Shown here: positions 62,662 to 64,000 of the stretch, in pieces | Layout: each line of letters opens with the position of its first letter | Numbering within the stretch: position 1 is the first letter of the stretch | NCBI GenBank assembly: GCA_903871935.1 | Contig: CAIQIQ010000081.1 | Location: 1 to 64,000 of the forward strand | DNA: 64,000 bases | Source of the DNA: an uncultured Phycisphaerales bacterium | Lineage (GTDB): Bacteria > Planctomycetota > Phycisphaerae > Tepidisphaerales > Tepidisphaeraceae | Direction: 5' to 3' | Position numbers and translations under genes: made by a program | The notes under the pieces: generated by a model | What the model saw: the letters and a program-made list of their open reading frames with translations, nothing else | Told to the model about the DNA's origin: nothing | The model's database searches: none

Positions 62662-63663
62662 ATGACCGACGCGTATCAACAGATCATCACTGCCCTTGAG
62701 GCGTCAAGGCACGTTCTGGTTACCACCCACATCCGCCCGGATGGCGATGCGCTGGGGTCGGCGGCCGCAATGATCCTCGCCATGCGTCGCAAAGGCATTG
62801 CCAATGAGCTGTTGCTGCTGTCGCACTGGCCGACCAAGTATGCCTTCCTCCGTGATCAGCTTGCCATTCCATGCCATGATGCCGAAAAGGCATGGCCGGC
62901 CGGGCTGGACCTCCAGGCCTTCGATGCCATCATGGTCGTCGATACCGGCACCTGGTCGCAGCTTCCTGGCCTGCAGGAGAGACTCGACGGCTTTGCCGGC
63001 AAGAAGCTGGTGATCGATCATCACCGGACACAGGAGAGCTGGGCCGACCTGAAGCTAGTCTCGACCGATGCCGGGGCGGCCGGTGAGATTGTCGCGGAAC
63101 TGCTCGACCGGTGGCAGGTGCCCTTTGACAACGAAATCGCCGCCGCCCTGTTCATCGCCATCACCACCGACACTGGTTGGTTCCAGTTCTCCAATACTCG
63201 CCCCTATACGCTACGTCTGGCCGCCCGATTACTTGAGGCCGGCGTGAACATGGATGACATTTACAAGCGTCTCTATCAGGCCGAGCGCCGGGAGCGCGTC
63301 CGGCTGCAGACGCGAGCCATGCAATCGCTGGAACTGCTGGCCGGCGGGAAGCTCGCGGTCATGACCATCCGCAAGGTTGACTTCGCCGACACTGGCGCCA
63401 GCGTCCCCGATACAGAGAACCTGATCAATGTGCCGATGCAGATCGGCTCGGTAGAGGTCTCCATGCTTATCGCCGAGCCGATCGACTTCGGCCCAACTCG
63501 AGTAAGCCTGCGCAGCAAAGGCGCTGTCGATGTTTCGAAGTTTGCGGAGCGCTTCGGCGGCGGCGGCCATGCCCGCGCGGCCGGCTTTACGCTTCAAAAG
63601 GACACCGCCAACACGCACGGTGTCGTCGTCGCGGCGATGGTGGCCGAATTGGGCTATGCCTGA
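62662..63663 (+). CDS. nrnA: DHH-family phosphoesterase NrnA
   Basis: 333 residues. DHH motifs: 'VTTHIRPDGDALGSAAAM', 'IMVVDTG', 'LVIDHHRTQESWAD', 'ITTDTGWFQFSN'; the DHHA1 end has 'GGGGHARAAGF'. NrnA hydrolyses short oligoribonucleotides, pAp, and pApA, the breakdown product of c-di-AMP. This ties in with the c-di-AMP riboswitch at 33746. ATG at 62662 overlaps no other gene; it faces the redoxin gene with a 3-base gap. Confidence 0.92.
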   Translation: MTDAYQQIITALEASRHVLVTTHIRPDGDALGSAAAMILAMRRKGIANELLLLSHWPTKYAFLRDQLAIPCHDAEKAWPAGLDLQAFDAIMVVDTGTWSQLPGLQERLDGFAGKKLVIDHHRTQESWADLKLVSTDAGAAGEIVAELLDRWQVPFDNEIAAALFIAITTDTGWFQFSNTRPYTLRLAARLLEAGVNMDDIYKRLYQAERRERVRLQTRAMQSLELLAGGKLAVMTIRKVDFADTGASVPDTENLINVPMQIGSVEVSMLIAEPIDFGPTRVSLRSKGAVDVSKFAERFGGGGHARAAGFTLQKDTANTHGVVVAAMVAELGYA

Positions 63664-63666
63664 AGC

Positions 63667-64000
63667 TTACTTGTACTTCACGCTGCACCCATAGGACCGC
63701 GTCTCAGGCTGAGTCACGGTCTGGCCTGCCAGGAGCTGATCCAGCGCCTTCTCCACATAGTTTGTCCTGTCGGCCTTGTTGCCCTGCGGGTCATCGTCGA
63801 TCCCGCCTCGATAGGCCAGCTTGCCCTGCTGATCAATGATGAACATGTGCGGAGTAGTCTTTGCCCCATACGCCTTGGCAACCGTCCCACCCGTGTCGGA
63901 CAGGATCGGATACGGTAACGCATACTGGCTGATCCAAGCCGCATTGTCGGCGGGCGTGGCCGAACTCGTGGTGTTGACCGCTAGCCACACCACCTTGCCG
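63667..64000 (-). CDS. Redoxin/TlpA-like protein, incomplete at the window edge
   Basis: C-terminal 110 residues only; the gene continues past the right edge. 'VVWLAVNTTSSATPADNAAW', 'PYPILSDTGGTVAKAYGAKTTPHMFIID' and 'GKLAYRGGIDDDPQGN' are the back half of a thioredoxin-like AhpC/TSA domain, including the cis-Pro in T-T-P. The active-site Cys lies outside. Ends with 'SYGCSVKYK', a Cys near the C-terminus that occurs in many planctomycete redoxins. Confidence 0.82.
   Translation of the reverse strand, partial: GKVVWLAVNTTSSATPADNAAWISQYALPYPILSDTGGTVAKAYGAKTTPHMFIIDQQGKLAYRGGIDDDPQGNKADRTNYVEKALDQLLAGQTVTQPETRSYGCSVKYK

Overview
The window looks like a chromosome segment of a GC-rich planctomycete, most likely of the Phycisphaerae type. 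Pointers are two PEP-CTERM (exosortase) tails, an ECF sigma factor with a long membrane/extracellular extension, three membrane proteins ending in the same CxxCGYDxRASKDRCPECG zinc ribbon, two prepilin-like proteins with a 'NQIKCASNLRQIGQ' core, many TIM-barrel glycosidase-like proteins and an oversized signal peptidase. No rRNA, tRNA, CRISPR array, phage or insertion sequence was recognised. The taxonomic placement is inference from these families, not from a marker gene.

Layout. 1-1055: no gene; short-phrase repeats and the first copy of an intergenic element bounded by perfect TTATCCACA 9-mers. 1-13 kb: murJ, ECF-sigma/PEP-CTERM fusion, ettA; a leftward DegT aminotransferase - GH63-like glycosidase - GroES operon; ComEA-type HhH protein; a GH10-like protein lacking both catalytic glutamates; a poly-Asp/Glu protein. 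13-23 kb: GT-C-like membrane protein and valS, NTF2-like protein, transketolase, gatB. 23-28 kb: two prepilin-like paralogues flank an orphan VapB with a deleted VapC, a secreted TIM-barrel protein and an amidohydrolase; then the second copy of the boxed element. 28-36 kb: aldo/keto reductase, DnaJ-like chaperone, amtB-PII operon behind a sigma-54 promoter, then a c-di-AMP (ydaO-type) riboswitch ahead of an APC-type transporter with a USP domain. 36-46 kb: DUF4832-type protein, lipoprotein, argD, small coiled-coil protein, sugar kinase-like protein, ruvA, a DUF883/YqjE-like envelope stress cluster, and the leftward operon rpsT - glyS - QTMAN-like glycosyltransferase. 46-50 kb: long inverted repeat, third copy of the boxed element, then a tightly overlapping operon of a beta-propeller protein and four small membrane proteins. 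50-64 kb: PEP-CTERM protein, HIT protein, clpS, murA, MFS transporter, MoxR-like ATPase, lepB, a large exported protein, URO-D-like protein, NrnA and an incomplete redoxin.

How the genes fit together. Envelope building is prominent (murJ, murA, lepB, two exosortase substrates, sugar aminotransferase, glycosidase-like proteins). Nitrogen sensing is a compact unit (sigma-54 promoter, amtB, PII with the uridylylation tyrosine replaced). Cyclic di-AMP appears twice: as riboswitch ligand at 33.7 kb and probably as the degradation pathway served by NrnA at 62.7 kb. The most unusual finding is the three-copy intergenic element with paired DnaA-box 9-mers spaced 117, 117 and 101 bp.
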